NCBI GenBank assembly: GCA_036154155.1
Contig: JAYZLP010000055.1
Span: 1 to 12,307 of the forward strand
Length of the DNA stretch: 12,307 nucleotides
Reading direction: 5' to 3'
Origin: MGIIb-O5 sp036154155
GTDB taxonomy: Archaea; Thermoplasmatota; Poseidoniia; Poseidoniales; Thalassarchaeaceae
Shown here one piece after another: positions 1 to 6,185 of this stretch. The notes below the pieces were generated by a model that saw only the letters and a list, made by a program, of their open reading frames with translations, had not been told where the DNA came from and did not search any database. Each line of letters opens with the position of its first letter. The first letter of the stretch is position 1. The position numbers and the translations under genes were made by a program.

Positions 1-83
1 CAAGGTCAGGGACAGGGTCAAGGACAAGGTCAGGGACAGGGTCAAGGACAAGGTCAGGGACAGGGTCAAGGACAAGGTCAGGG
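1..83 (+). repeat. 24-bp tandem repeat coding for Gln-Gly
   Basis: Three perfect head-to-tail copies of a 24-base unit lie at 1-24, 25-48 and 49-72, and an 11-base fourth copy ends at 83 before the pattern breaks. The unit begins CAAGGTCAGGGA and each copy encodes (QG)4. It consists of two related 12-mers that use alternate Gln and Gly codons. The array may extend upstream of the window, since it starts in phase with base 1. Confidence 0.9.
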
Positions 84-1044
84 CGGTCAAGGACAGGGTC
101 AGGGCCAGAACGGCCAGGGCCAGGGCCAGAACGGCCAACAGGGCCAGGGTCAGGATCAAGGATCCCAATCCGGTCAGGACGGTCAGCAGGGCCAGGACAG
201 CGAGCAGGGCGAACAAGGCCAGCAGCAGGACAACGGTCAGGGCCAGCAGCAGCAGGGAGGCGAACAAGGTGGTCAGCAAGGCGACCAAGAGAGCCAGGAT
301 CAGAATGGTAACAACCAGAATGGTCAGAACCAGCAGCAGCAAGGTCAGACCCAAGGCGACAGCCAGGGTCAGCAGACACAACAGTCAGACCAGCAGCAGA
401 ACCAGCAGCTCGACAACCAGAATCAGAACGGAGAGAACGACAACGATGGAGATGGAATCCCCGATGACTTGGATACCGATGATGACAATGATGGCATCCC
501 GGACTCCCAGGATTCGAGCCCAGAGGACCACGACAACGATGGCATCGACGATGCAGAGGACGATGATGACGACGGTGACGGAATAGACGACCACGAGGAA
601 GTCAACGACGGCAACCCAAATACCGACATCTACGACCACGACAACGACGGCGTCTCGGACAACGTGGACTTCGACATCGACAACGACGGCATCGACAATT
701 GGAACGACATTGGACCGAACGGTGAGGATTACTCGCGCGATCACGACAATGACGGAATGAATGACGGTGTCGATCCTGACGATGACAACGATAACATCCT
801 CGACGTCGACGAAGTTGACGGCGTAGTCGGCAACTGGAGGTATGACCACGACAACGATGGTCTAACCGACAGTTTCGACACAGACGACGACAACGACGGA
901 CTCTCGGACTGGTTCGAGCAGAACGATGGCTGGGACATGACCGGTCAGTTTGACCACGACAACGACGGAATCGACGACTACCTCGACGATGACGACGATG
1001 GCGATGGCATACCCGATGACCAAGAAAACAGCGGCATCCTTTGA
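1..1044 (+). CDS. Gln/Gly-rich protein with Asp-rich thrombospondin type-3-like repeats (5'-partial, C-terminal part)
   Basis: The frame is open from base 1 to the TGA at 1042-1044, giving 347 visible residues; the start lies outside the window. Residues 1-28 are almost pure Gln-Gly dipeptides. Residues up to about 150 stay rich in Q, G, N, D and E with almost no hydrophobic residues. From about residue 150 to the end there are a dozen or so motifs of the type DxDNDGIxD, the pattern of thrombospondin type-3/EF-hand-like calcium-binding repeats. DHDNDG recurs at residues 176, 212, 247, 282 and 318. The chain ends in QENSGIL with no membrane anchor or sorting signal. Such repeats are normally extracellular and bind calcium, so a secreted or surface protein whose Gln/Gly part acts as a flexible linker is likely; both the location and the role are inferred. 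An internal ATG at 469 should not be taken as the start because the reading frame continues far upstream. Confidence 0.85.
   Translation, partial: QGQGQGQGQGQGQGQGQGQGQGQGQGQGGQGQGQGQNGQGQGQNGQQGQGQDQGSQSGQDGQQGQDSEQGEQGQQQDNGQGQQQQGGEQGGQQGDQESQDQNGNNQNGQNQQQQGQTQGDSQGQQTQQSDQQQNQQLDNQNQNGENDNDGDGIPDDLDTDDDNDGIPDSQDSSPEDHDNDGIDDAEDDDDDGDGIDDHEEVNDGNPNTDIYDHDNDGVSDNVDFDIDNDGIDNWNDIGPNGEDYSRDHDNDGMNDGVDPDDDNDNILDVDEVDGVVGNWRYDHDNDGLTDSFDTDDDNDGLSDWFEQNDGWDMTGQFDHDNDGIDDYLDDDDDGDGIPDDQENSGIL
526..969 (+). repeat. Long-period (105-108 base) Asp-rich coding repeat
   Basis: The sequence for DHDNDG (GACCACGACAACGAY-like) recurs at 526, 634, 739, 844 and 952, with spacings of 108, 105, 105 and 108 bases (35-36 codons). 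Each period holds two or three DxDxDG calcium-binding-type motifs with less conserved spacers between them. The period shows the domain grew by duplication of a unit of about 35 residues. Confidence 0.75.
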
Positions 1045-1102
1045 TGCAGCTGTTCGTTCGTTCGGCCCGCAGTCGTCTATGATGACATAGCGGTGACAGG
1101 CA

Positions 1103-1128
1103 CCCCGGGGGCGACTCAGTCCCCGGGG
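1103..1128. terminator. GC-rich hairpin between convergent genes
   Basis: CCCCGGGG at 1103-1110 pairs with CCCCGGGG at 1121-1128 around a 10-base loop. It lies between the stop of the Asp-rich protein (1044) and the stop of fen (1142), so it could end transcription from both sides. No T-tract follows on either strand, so termination is inferred from position and structure only. Confidence 0.4.
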
Positions 1129-1141
1129 AGGCCGCAACAAA

Positions 1142-2149
1142 TCAGAAGTCGAAGATAGTCGGCCTACTCTTTGATTTCAATTTCCCAACGCCGCTGAATC
1201 TATCCAGTGCCCTCTTCATTCTTGCTTCAGAGAAGCCCATCTCGTCCTGGAGGAACTCTCTCATATCCTCCTCCACAGCCTTCGTCGACTCCGATAGAGG
1301 CTCGGGGCCGACGGGATGGTTCAGGAAGAGTGAACGAATTTCAGACAGGTTTCCCGGGACTTCGTGCCCCTTGACTTCAGCCACAGACTCAAGACTCCCG
1401 TGCTGCTTGATTAGCTTGAGTCCAGTCTTAGGGCCTATACCCTTGAATCCTGGGTGGAAGTCAGTCCCTATCATTATCCCAAGATCGACCAGTTGTTCTT
1501 GGGAGATTCCCAATTCATCGAGCATCTCCGACAGAACGATCATCTCTGCTTGCATTACTCTGCCAAATTTCCTGGTGCCATGAGCAGTCAGATTCCTGAC
1601 CATTACCGGAGATCCATAGAGAAGTGTGTCCCAATCTTGACTCGCCACGGCCCCAACCTCTCCTCTCCTGCATCTGACAGCACCAGCTCCCTCGGCCTCC
1701 ATCGGAGCCTCAACCCAAGTAAGCCCCATGCAGTCGAAAAGACGTTTTGTCTCTGACACCATCTCTCGATTGAATTCAGCCGTCTGTGGCCCTAATTTCT
1801 TCGCGGCTGCCATATCTCCTTCACTTACAGCAGCCTCCCATCTCTCGACAGCCTCAATTTTCCTCTCCTTTCTACCCTCTAGGGTCTCTCTCTTCAATTC
1901 GTGAGGTCTCCCATCGAAAACGAAAACCGGATCAATTCCCTCTGATACCATTATTGATGCCCTATCCAAGAAACCCATAAGGTGCGAAACTGGCTTGCCA
2001 TTGTAGGAAAGGGGCTTCCCATCCTCCCCTGTCATGGAAGTGATGAATTGGTAGGCATTGAGGAACACATCAACTGCTACCCTCTGCCCGGAGAGGTCAC
2101 TCAACTCGATTGGCTTAGATGGAGCCAAATCTCTCAAATTACAACCCAT
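1142..2149 (-). CDS. fen: Flap endonuclease 1 (FEN-1)
   Basis: Structure-specific 5' nuclease of the XPG/Rad2 family. It removes 5' flaps during Okazaki fragment maturation and base-excision repair. The 335-residue protein has the usual archaeal FEN-1 length. The N-terminal XPG region begins MGCNLRDL. Metal-binding acidic residues are visible at D27, D79 (VFDG), E151 and E153 (EAPMEAEG), D172 and D174 (SQDWD) and D230 (GTDF), so the active site is complete. A helix-hairpin-helix segment (GIGPKTGLKLI) follows. The C-terminus RPTIFDF resembles a PCNA-binding PIP box, with Arg in place of the usual Gln. The start at 2149 is preferred over an in-frame ATG at 2197 because the family begins with MG and because GGAGGGGAG lies just upstream. 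It is divergent from the tRNA methyltransferase gene. Confidence 0.95.
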   Translation of the reverse strand: MGCNLRDLAPSKPIELSDLSGQRVAVDVFLNAYQFITSMTGEDGKPLSYNGKPVSHLMGFLDRASIMVSEGIDPVFVFDGRPHELKRETLEGRKERKIEAVERWEAAVSEGDMAAAKKLGPQTAEFNREMVSETKRLFDCMGLTWVEAPMEAEGAGAVRCRRGEVGAVASQDWDTLLYGSPVMVRNLTAHGTRKFGRVMQAEMIVLSEMLDELGISQEQLVDLGIMIGTDFHPGFKGIGPKTGLKLIKQHGSLESVAEVKGHEVPGNLSEIRSLFLNHPVGPEPLSESTKAVEEDMREFLQDEMGFSEARMKRALDRFSGVGKLKSKSRPTIFDF

Positions 2150-2152
2150 TAA

Positions 2153-2161
2153 CTCCCCTCC
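2153..2161 (-). promoter_or_regulatory. Shine-Dalgarno site that fixes the fen start
   Basis: GGAGGGGAG on the minus strand; its GGAGG core lies 7 bases from the ATG at 2149. This supports the MGCNL start over the longer reading frame. Confidence 0.75.
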
Positions 2162-2244
2162 GCACGCGTCTGCGGCACTGGGTATCGGTCGAGGCATTTA
2201 GGGTTGAAGCCCCCGACGGACCAATTGGAGGCGTACGATTGCAG

Positions 2245-3369
2245 ATGATTACACTAGTTGGTAATGGCTGGCATCCATGGCTTTTCAGAGAGGAAGCCAA
2301 GTCTTTGATGGGGGAAATTGAAACCATCCACTCTAGGATAGTCTCCATTCCTTTGTCAGAAAACACGCTATCTAGGCTCTCAAGGGCCGCTTTGATTGAT
2401 GATGTATTGGAAAACTCAGAGACTCACGTCATAGGAGAAGGAACGACCTCTGCCCAGATTGCGGAGGCTATCTCGGCTTGGTCGGAAAATTCCCTCGAGC
2501 CAGGAACTTTTGCCGTAAGGTCCAGATCTATTGGTATCGGGATAGACGGGATTTCAACTAAGGAGATTGAGATGGATGTTGGAAATAGAGTATCTTCTGA
2601 GATAAACAAAGTGGATTTGGCTAATCCAAAGGTCGAGATTTCCGTCGTCATCGCCGGTCAAACGGAGGGGGAAACCCATCCGGACCCAATAGGAGACCCT
2701 CCCTCAGTGGTCGTCTGGGGTATCAGGAACTCGGATTGGGAGAGGGAGAAGTACTCGGGAAGATCCCCTACAGAGAGGCCATTCTTCAAACCCGTGTCAC
2801 TAGAGCCGAGACAAGCCAGACTGATGATTTCAATCGGTCACAGGCCAGGTTCTGAGGTAAAACATGTAGTTGACCCGTTCTGTGGGACTGGTGGAATCGC
2901 AATCGAGGCAGCCCTTCAGGGAATGGGGGTTCTCGCGAGCGATCTCGACTCCAGGATGGTCGACGGAACAAGGGAGAACCTGGATTGGGTAAATGGGGAT
3001 TACAGGGCCGAGATTTGTAACGCATCAGAAATCGACTCCCTCTGGGGGCCCACTGATGGGTGCTTGTTCGCCTTCGACCCACCTTATGGCAGGAGCTCAT
3101 GGAAGTCCGAAGATGGATTGGAACTCTTCCTATCTGCAATTTCATCTGCGAGAAGGGTGGATCCACGTGGAGCAATATCGACGATGCTGCCAACGGGTCC
3201 AGAGGTACTGTCACAAGGCCCAGGGGAAGATTTCACCGTAATGGGGGTGAAATGGTCCCAGCTTGAGGAATTAATTGCTCAGAGGGGGTGGAAGGTTGTT
3301 CTGAAATCCCCAATCAAAGTTCATCGGAGCCTAGCTAGGATGGTTATTGTATGCCATCCGGCGGATTGA
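2245..3369 (+). CDS. trmG10: tRNA (guanine-N2) methyltransferase, Trm-G10/Trm11 family
   Basis: SAM-dependent methyltransferase expected to form N2-methyl- or N2,N2-dimethylguanosine at G10 of tRNA. From the ATG at 2245 the protein has 374 residues. Residues 1-150 look like the N-terminal and THUMP RNA-binding part (MITLVGNG start; FAVRSRS at about 89). The linker motif RPFFKPVSLEPRQAR leads into the Rossmann-fold domain. SAM-binding motif I is DPFCGTGG at 210-217, and catalytic motif IV is DPPYGRSS at 278-285, the D-P-P-Y form typical of N2-guanine enzymes. The frame is open back to an ATG at 2119, but that start would overlap fen and add an unrelated segment. A TTG at 2239 lies 7 bases behind GGAGG (2227-2231) and is a real alternative start. 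Both tRNAs in the window have a G at position 10. Confidence 0.85.
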   Translation: MITLVGNGWHPWLFREEAKSLMGEIETIHSRIVSIPLSENTLSRLSRAALIDDVLENSETHVIGEGTTSAQIAEAISAWSENSLEPGTFAVRSRSIGIGIDGISTKEIEMDVGNRVSSEINKVDLANPKVEISVVIAGQTEGETHPDPIGDPPSVVVWGIRNSDWEREKYSGRSPTERPFFKPVSLEPRQARLMISIGHRPGSEVKHVVDPFCGTGGIAIEAALQGMGVLASDLDSRMVDGTRENLDWVNGDYRAEICNASEIDSLWGPTDGCLFAFDPPYGRSSWKSEDGLELFLSAISSARRVDPRGAISTMLPTGPEVLSQGPGEDFTVMGVKWSQLEELIAQRGWKVVLKSPIKVHRSLARMVIVCHPAD

Positions 3370-3395
3370 ATACTGAACGCCTCCGCCCAGCATCT

Positions 3396-3472
3396 GGACT
3401 GTTGGTGTAGTCTGGATATCATTTGGCGCTTCGGACGCTAGGACACGGGTTCGAATCCTGTACAGTCCACCA
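3396..3472 (+). tRNA. tRNA-Arg (anticodon TCG) with encoded CCA
   Basis: Complete cloverleaf. The acceptor stem is GGACTGT (3396-3402) with ACAGTCC (3462-3468). The D arm is GTGT...ATCAT. The anticodon stem TGGCG/CGCTA encloses the loop CTTCGGA, so the anticodon is TCG at 3431-3433. The variable loop has four bases. The T stem ACGGG/CCTGT encloses TTCGAAT. The discriminator is A (3469) and CCA is encoded at 3470-3472. C35 and A20, both known Arg identity elements, are present. The D arm resembles archaeal Glu/Gln tRNAs and has a U13-U22 mismatch. No intron was seen. The CCA abuts the ribD stop codon on the opposite strand. Confidence 0.88.
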
Positions 3473-4528
3473 CTACTTACTCCAGCGAGAGACAACGTCT
3501 CCCCCTGAATGGAACGACTCGGTCTTAGTAAGGCCAGCATCAGAGAGCTCACTCTCATCGAATGAGTTGCCCTCTCCAGAAAGCTCAACTGGAGACCTGC
3601 ATAGATGTGCGATATCGACTTGCTTCGAATCCAAGAACCTCCTCCATGTGTCAGCACCACCTTCTACCATGAGCATCTGTACTCCACGGTCACCGAGCAT
3701 ATCCAGAATCCTCTCAATTGAGATATCACCATCGTCATCTGCAAGTACCACTCTCTCTACGTTGTCAGGGTCACTGGAATCATTGCCCTCAGAGCAATGT
3801 ATCAGTAGGGTGTGTGCTTCTCCATCAGAGATAATCCTGCTATTATCGGGCGTTCTTCGATGGGGGTCAATTACAACCCTCATCGGTTGTGCCCTGGGGC
3901 CAATGTCAGCCCCTCTTACAGTAAGTGATGGATCATCACGAATAATCGTGTTCACTCCCACTAGTATTGCCATTGACTGAGCCCTAAGATCATGGACCAA
4001 TTCGAGAGACTCGGATGAAGAAAACCTAGCCGAAGGCTCATCCGGGGAGCAGTCAATTCTCCCGTTATTGTCAATTGCTGCCTTCAGTAGAACAAATGGT
4101 CTGCGTGTCCGGCACCAATGCATGAACGACCTCATCTGCTCCTCGCAGTCACTCTCTAGAATACCACACTCAACCTCCACCCCGTTTCCCCTCAGAGTCT
4201 CAGCACCGCCCCCTCTGACTGTCGGATTCGGATCCATAGCACCTATCACCACCTTGCTAACTCCCGCCCAAAGTAGGGCCTCTGTGCATGGAGGGGTCCT
4301 CCCGAAGTGATTGCATGGCTCTAGAGTGACATAAGCGGTGCATCCTTGGGTGGCAACCCCTCTTGATTCCGCGTCGGCAATCGCCATCTGCTCAGCATGA
4401 AGGCCGCCTATGTGGTCATGCCATCCTTCTGCTATGACTTCCCCATCCCTGACTAGTATGCAACCAACTTGTGGGTTTGGCATCACTTTGGAACCTCCTC
4501 GGGCCCCCAAACTCAGGGCATGCCGCAT
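3473..4528 (-). CDS. ribD: Bifunctional riboflavin biosynthesis protein RibD (pyrimidine deaminase/reductase)
   Basis: Performs two consecutive steps of riboflavin synthesis: deamination of 2,5-diamino-6-ribosylamino-pyrimidinone phosphate, then NADPH-dependent reduction of the ribosyl side chain. The protein has 351 residues, the normal bacterial length. The N-terminal cytidine-deaminase-like domain (about 1-140) shows PNPQVGC, the zinc ligands H44 and E46 (HAE), and C72 and C81 (PCNHFGRTPPC). DPNPTVRGGG follows. The reductase domain starts at RRPFVLLKAA (about 143) and includes LRAQSMAILVGVNTI, RVVIDPHRRTP and MVEGGAD. The ATG at 4528 is preferred over the ATG at 4549 because GAGGAGGGG sits 6 bases upstream of it and family members begin at this point. 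Most archaea use separate, differently ordered enzymes, so the bifunctional form suggests acquisition from bacteria. No other rib genes are in the window. Confidence 0.92.
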   Translation of the reverse strand: MRHALSLGARGGSKVMPNPQVGCILVRDGEVIAEGWHDHIGGLHAEQMAIADAESRGVATQGCTAYVTLEPCNHFGRTPPCTEALLWAGVSKVVIGAMDPNPTVRGGGAETLRGNGVEVECGILESDCEEQMRSFMHWCRTRRPFVLLKAAIDNNGRIDCSPDEPSARFSSSESLELVHDLRAQSMAILVGVNTIIRDDPSLTVRGADIGPRAQPMRVVIDPHRRTPDNSRIISDGEAHTLLIHCSEGNDSSDPDNVERVVLADDDGDISIERILDMLGDRGVQMLMVEGGADTWRRFLDSKQVDIAHLCRSPVELSGEGNSFDESELSDAGLTKTESFHSGGDVVSRWSK

Positions 4529-4534
4529 GAAAGA

Positions 4535-4543
4535 CCCCTCCTC
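4535..4543 (-). promoter_or_regulatory. Shine-Dalgarno site that fixes the ribD start
   Basis: GAGGAGGGG on the minus strand with a 6-base spacer to the ATG at 4528. It lies downstream of the ATG at 4549, which argues against the longer reading frame. Confidence 0.7.
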
Positions 4544-4633
4544 ACCCATCTCTACCGTTGCGCGCCACTCGACCCCTGCTCATGATTGCTTGCTTCGGCA
4601 GAATTCAAGTCTGAGACGCCCGCTGGCGCATAC

Positions 4634-5680
4634 ATGACCCGAATCGCATGCGTGCTGAATCCCAAGGCCCGAGACGGACTCTCAGTCAAACAATGGGAAA
4701 AATTCGAACTCTCATTAGACGAAGCTGGGTTTGAGGTAGATCTCCACAATACCCAGTATCCGGGCCATGCAACAAAGATTGCTCACGGCCTCTCCAGCGG
4801 AGATTACGAAATGGTGGTGGCCGTGGGCGGAGATGGAACTGTTCACGAGGTCGCATCGGGTCTGAGGGGATCTGGGATGACCCTAGGCATACTACCGATA
4901 GGAACTGGGAATGACTACGCCAGGGCCCATGGCATACCGACTCCGAAGGGAAACGAATTCCCCGAGATGCAGGGAGCAGTCGACATACTGGTCAGTGGAG
5001 TCGATAGGAGAGTCGGAGCGTTCAGGGTCGAGGGACCTCCCGCAAAGGGGCACAAGTCGATTCCTGACCCAGAGCACCATCTGGTGGATGGGGAGCCAGA
5101 GGTCAGCGGGAACATGGTCAGATGGAGCTTCCTTGAGATTGACAGCGGAGTCACCTCGGCTGTAAACCGCATGAAGAATGAGGGGAAGTTCAAGTGGGTC
5201 CGAGGGCAGTTGAAGTACCAGCTTCTCGGAATAAGGGCGATATTCGGCTGGAGGAACCAACCAGGTTGGATCAAGATAGACGATGAACCCGGACAGGTAT
5301 TCAACTTCTCAGGCCTCTTCTGCATGTCTCAGTGCCAGACATTTGGAGGCGGATTCAAGGTTACGCCGGGAGCACGTCCGACACAAGGAAAAGGCTCCCT
5401 GCTCATGGCATTCGGACTTAGCAAATTGCAGATGCTGTTGGTAATGGGCCCGCTGGAGAAAGGCACCCATGTCGGCAAATGGGGAAAGATTAGCATGAGG
5501 GACGCTACAAAGCTCGAGGTTCGAGCACTCGACGAGAGGGGAGAGCCAAGCGACCAGAGTCACAACCCAACCATGTTCGTCAACGTGGATGGAGAAGCAG
5601 TGCTCACCACACCCATTACGATGAGATACCACAACGACCAACTCACAGTTAGAGGGGCCGCTGCGATACCGAACGAGTAG
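4634..5680 (+). CDS. Lipid kinase of the diacylglycerol/sphingosine kinase family
   Basis: ATP-dependent kinase with the DAGK catalytic fold, which phosphorylates lipid hydroxyl groups. The protein has 348 residues from the ATG at 4634. It begins TRIACVLNPKARDG, the typical first beta strand with Asn-Pro. The nucleotide-binding motif GGDGT is at 65-69, and the second family motif LPIGTGNDYAR is at about 87-97. The C-terminal half (from about residue 130) is the beta-sandwich domain, including SQCQTFGGGFKVTPGA and, near the end, VNVDGEAV. No membrane segment is obvious, so it probably acts at the inner membrane surface. The frame can be extended to a TTG at 4586, but the family motif starts at the ATG. 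No SD is visible, so the transcript may be leaderless. The substrate is unknown: archaeal membranes contain ether lipids, so an archaeol-type or salvaged lipid is possible. It is divergent from ribD. Confidence 0.87.
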   Translation: MTRIACVLNPKARDGLSVKQWEKFELSLDEAGFEVDLHNTQYPGHATKIAHGLSSGDYEMVVAVGGDGTVHEVASGLRGSGMTLGILPIGTGNDYARAHGIPTPKGNEFPEMQGAVDILVSGVDRRVGAFRVEGPPAKGHKSIPDPEHHLVDGEPEVSGNMVRWSFLEIDSGVTSAVNRMKNEGKFKWVRGQLKYQLLGIRAIFGWRNQPGWIKIDDEPGQVFNFSGLFCMSQCQTFGGGFKVTPGARPTQGKGSLLMAFGLSKLQMLLVMGPLEKGTHVGKWGKISMRDATKLEVRALDERGEPSDQSHNPTMFVNVDGEAVLTTPITMRYHNDQLTVRGAAAIPNE

Positions 5681-5766
5681 TGGCGCAGACGGAGAGATTT
5701 GAACTCCCGAGTCACTAGGACACCGGATTTCAAATCCGGCGCAATACCAGGCTATGCGACGTCTGC
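5681..5766 (-). tRNA. tRNA-Ser (anticodon TGA) with encoded CCA
   Basis: Read on the minus strand, the acceptor stem GCAGACG (5766-5760) pairs with CGTCTGC (5691-5685). The discriminator G is at 5684 and CCA is encoded at 5683-5681. The D stem is GCA/TGC. The anticodon stem CCGGA/TCCGG encloses TTTGAAA, giving anticodon TGA. A long class II variable arm with a GTC/GAC stem is diagnostic of Ser. The T stem GGGAG/CTCTC encloses TTCAAAT. No intron was seen. The CCA abuts the TAG stop of the lipid kinase at 5678-5680. Confidence 0.93.
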
Positions 5767-5792
5767 TGTAGTTCTGCGGACGCGATGCCATC

Positions 5793-5827
5793 CATGAATC
5801 CTTTTGGGGTTCAGATGTGGATTCATG
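5793..5827. repeat. Inverted repeat at the 3' end of the oxidase operon
   Basis: CATGAATCC at 5793-5801 pairs perfectly with GGATTCATG at 5819-5827 around a 17-base loop. The coxD stop codon (5823-5825) lies in one arm. It could form a hairpin at the end of the coxBACD transcript, just before tRNA-Ser on the same strand. No T-tract follows, so it may serve as an mRNA-end or processing structure rather than a terminator. Confidence 0.4.
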
Positions 5828-6173
5828 TGTAGTAGCTCGGTCTGCACCATTCCGGAAGTCCCGTAGTAGCTTCCGGATGAGTCAACCCGATGAAGAGAAT
5901 CATGATGATGATGAAGAATGCTGGGAAGAGGGCTGTGACTGTCAGGATGCCAGAGTCAGGACTCCCGTAAAGGTGCATGAAGATCATCCCGATCATGATG
6001 AACTTGGGTATCGCAATGACTGTTAGAATCATTAGGGTGTAATTGCTGAAGATGAATATCCTCTCATCCGGTAGTTCATACCCTACAGCAAGAACCTCGA
6101 TAAGCGTGAGAATCATCAGTCCGTAGAAGTTCATCCAGTAGGGATCGCGTCCCATTATTGTGTAATGCGCCAT
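5823..6173 (-). CDS. coxD: Cytochrome c oxidase subunit IV (prokaryotic COX4 type)
   Basis: Small membrane subunit of the haem-copper oxidase, with an assembly or stability role and no cofactor. The protein has 116 residues and three predicted transmembrane segments: about 14-32 (NFYGLMILTLIEVLAVGY), 41-64 (YTLMILTVIAIPKFIMIG) and 74-97 (LTVTALFPAFFIIIMILFIG). KFIMIGMIFMHLYG matches the conserved second-helix end of this family. The ATG at 6173 is chosen over a GTG at 6182 because the SD GAGGTGA lies 5 bases upstream of it and covers the coxC stop codon. It is the last gene of the coxBACD operon. Confidence 0.85.
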   Translation of the reverse strand: MAHYTIMGRDPYWMNFYGLMILTLIEVLAVGYELPDERIFIFSNYTLMILTVIAIPKFIMIGMIFMHLYGSPDSGILTVTALFPAFFIIIMILFIGLTHPEATTGLPEWCRPSYYT

Positions 6174-6178
6174 ATTTT

Positions 6179-6185
6179 TCACCTC
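6179..6185 (-). promoter_or_regulatory. Shine-Dalgarno site of coxD overlapping the coxC stop
   Basis: GAGGTGA on the minus strand. Its first two bases belong to the coxC stop codon TGA (6186-6184), and it is 5 bases from the coxD ATG at 6173. The layout suggests coupled translation. Confidence 0.7.

Noticed and set aside
1..83. CRISPR array
   Set aside because: The 24-base units are directly adjacent with no spacers and are in coding phase.
269..586. Plus-strand frame rich in Thr, Met and Arg in the repeat region
   Set aside because: It is an off-frame reading of the Gln/Gly and Asp repeats; the in-phase frame from base 1 gives a coherent repeat protein.
385..849. Minus-strand Val/Ile/Asp-rich frame, apparently hydrophobic
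   Set aside because: It is the reverse complement of Asp codons (GAC to GTC), a typical artefact opposite Asp-rich coding sequence; no RBS or family similarity.
862..1140. Minus-strand frame running from the hairpin region into the Asp repeats
   Set aside because: The part inside the repeats is antisense to a well-supported gene, and the remainder covers the GC hairpin.
2119..2244. Longer N-terminus for the tRNA methyltransferase
   Set aside because: It would overlap the fen coding start, and the family-typical N-terminus begins at MITLVGNG with GGAGG just upstream.
2786..3214. Minus-strand frame of 142 codons within the methyltransferase gene
   Set aside because: Low-complexity shadow of a gene whose DPFCGTGG and DPPYGRSS motifs are clear on the plus strand.
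3473..5680. Attachment-site direct repeats for an integrated element
   Set aside because: I looked for a second copy of the tRNA-Arg or tRNA-Ser 3' end inside or beyond the segment and saw none, and no integrase gene is present.
5309..5791. Minus-strand frame of 160 codons under the lipid kinase and tRNA-Ser
   Set aside because: It runs through a complete tRNA gene and opposite a kinase with intact family motifs; no supported start.
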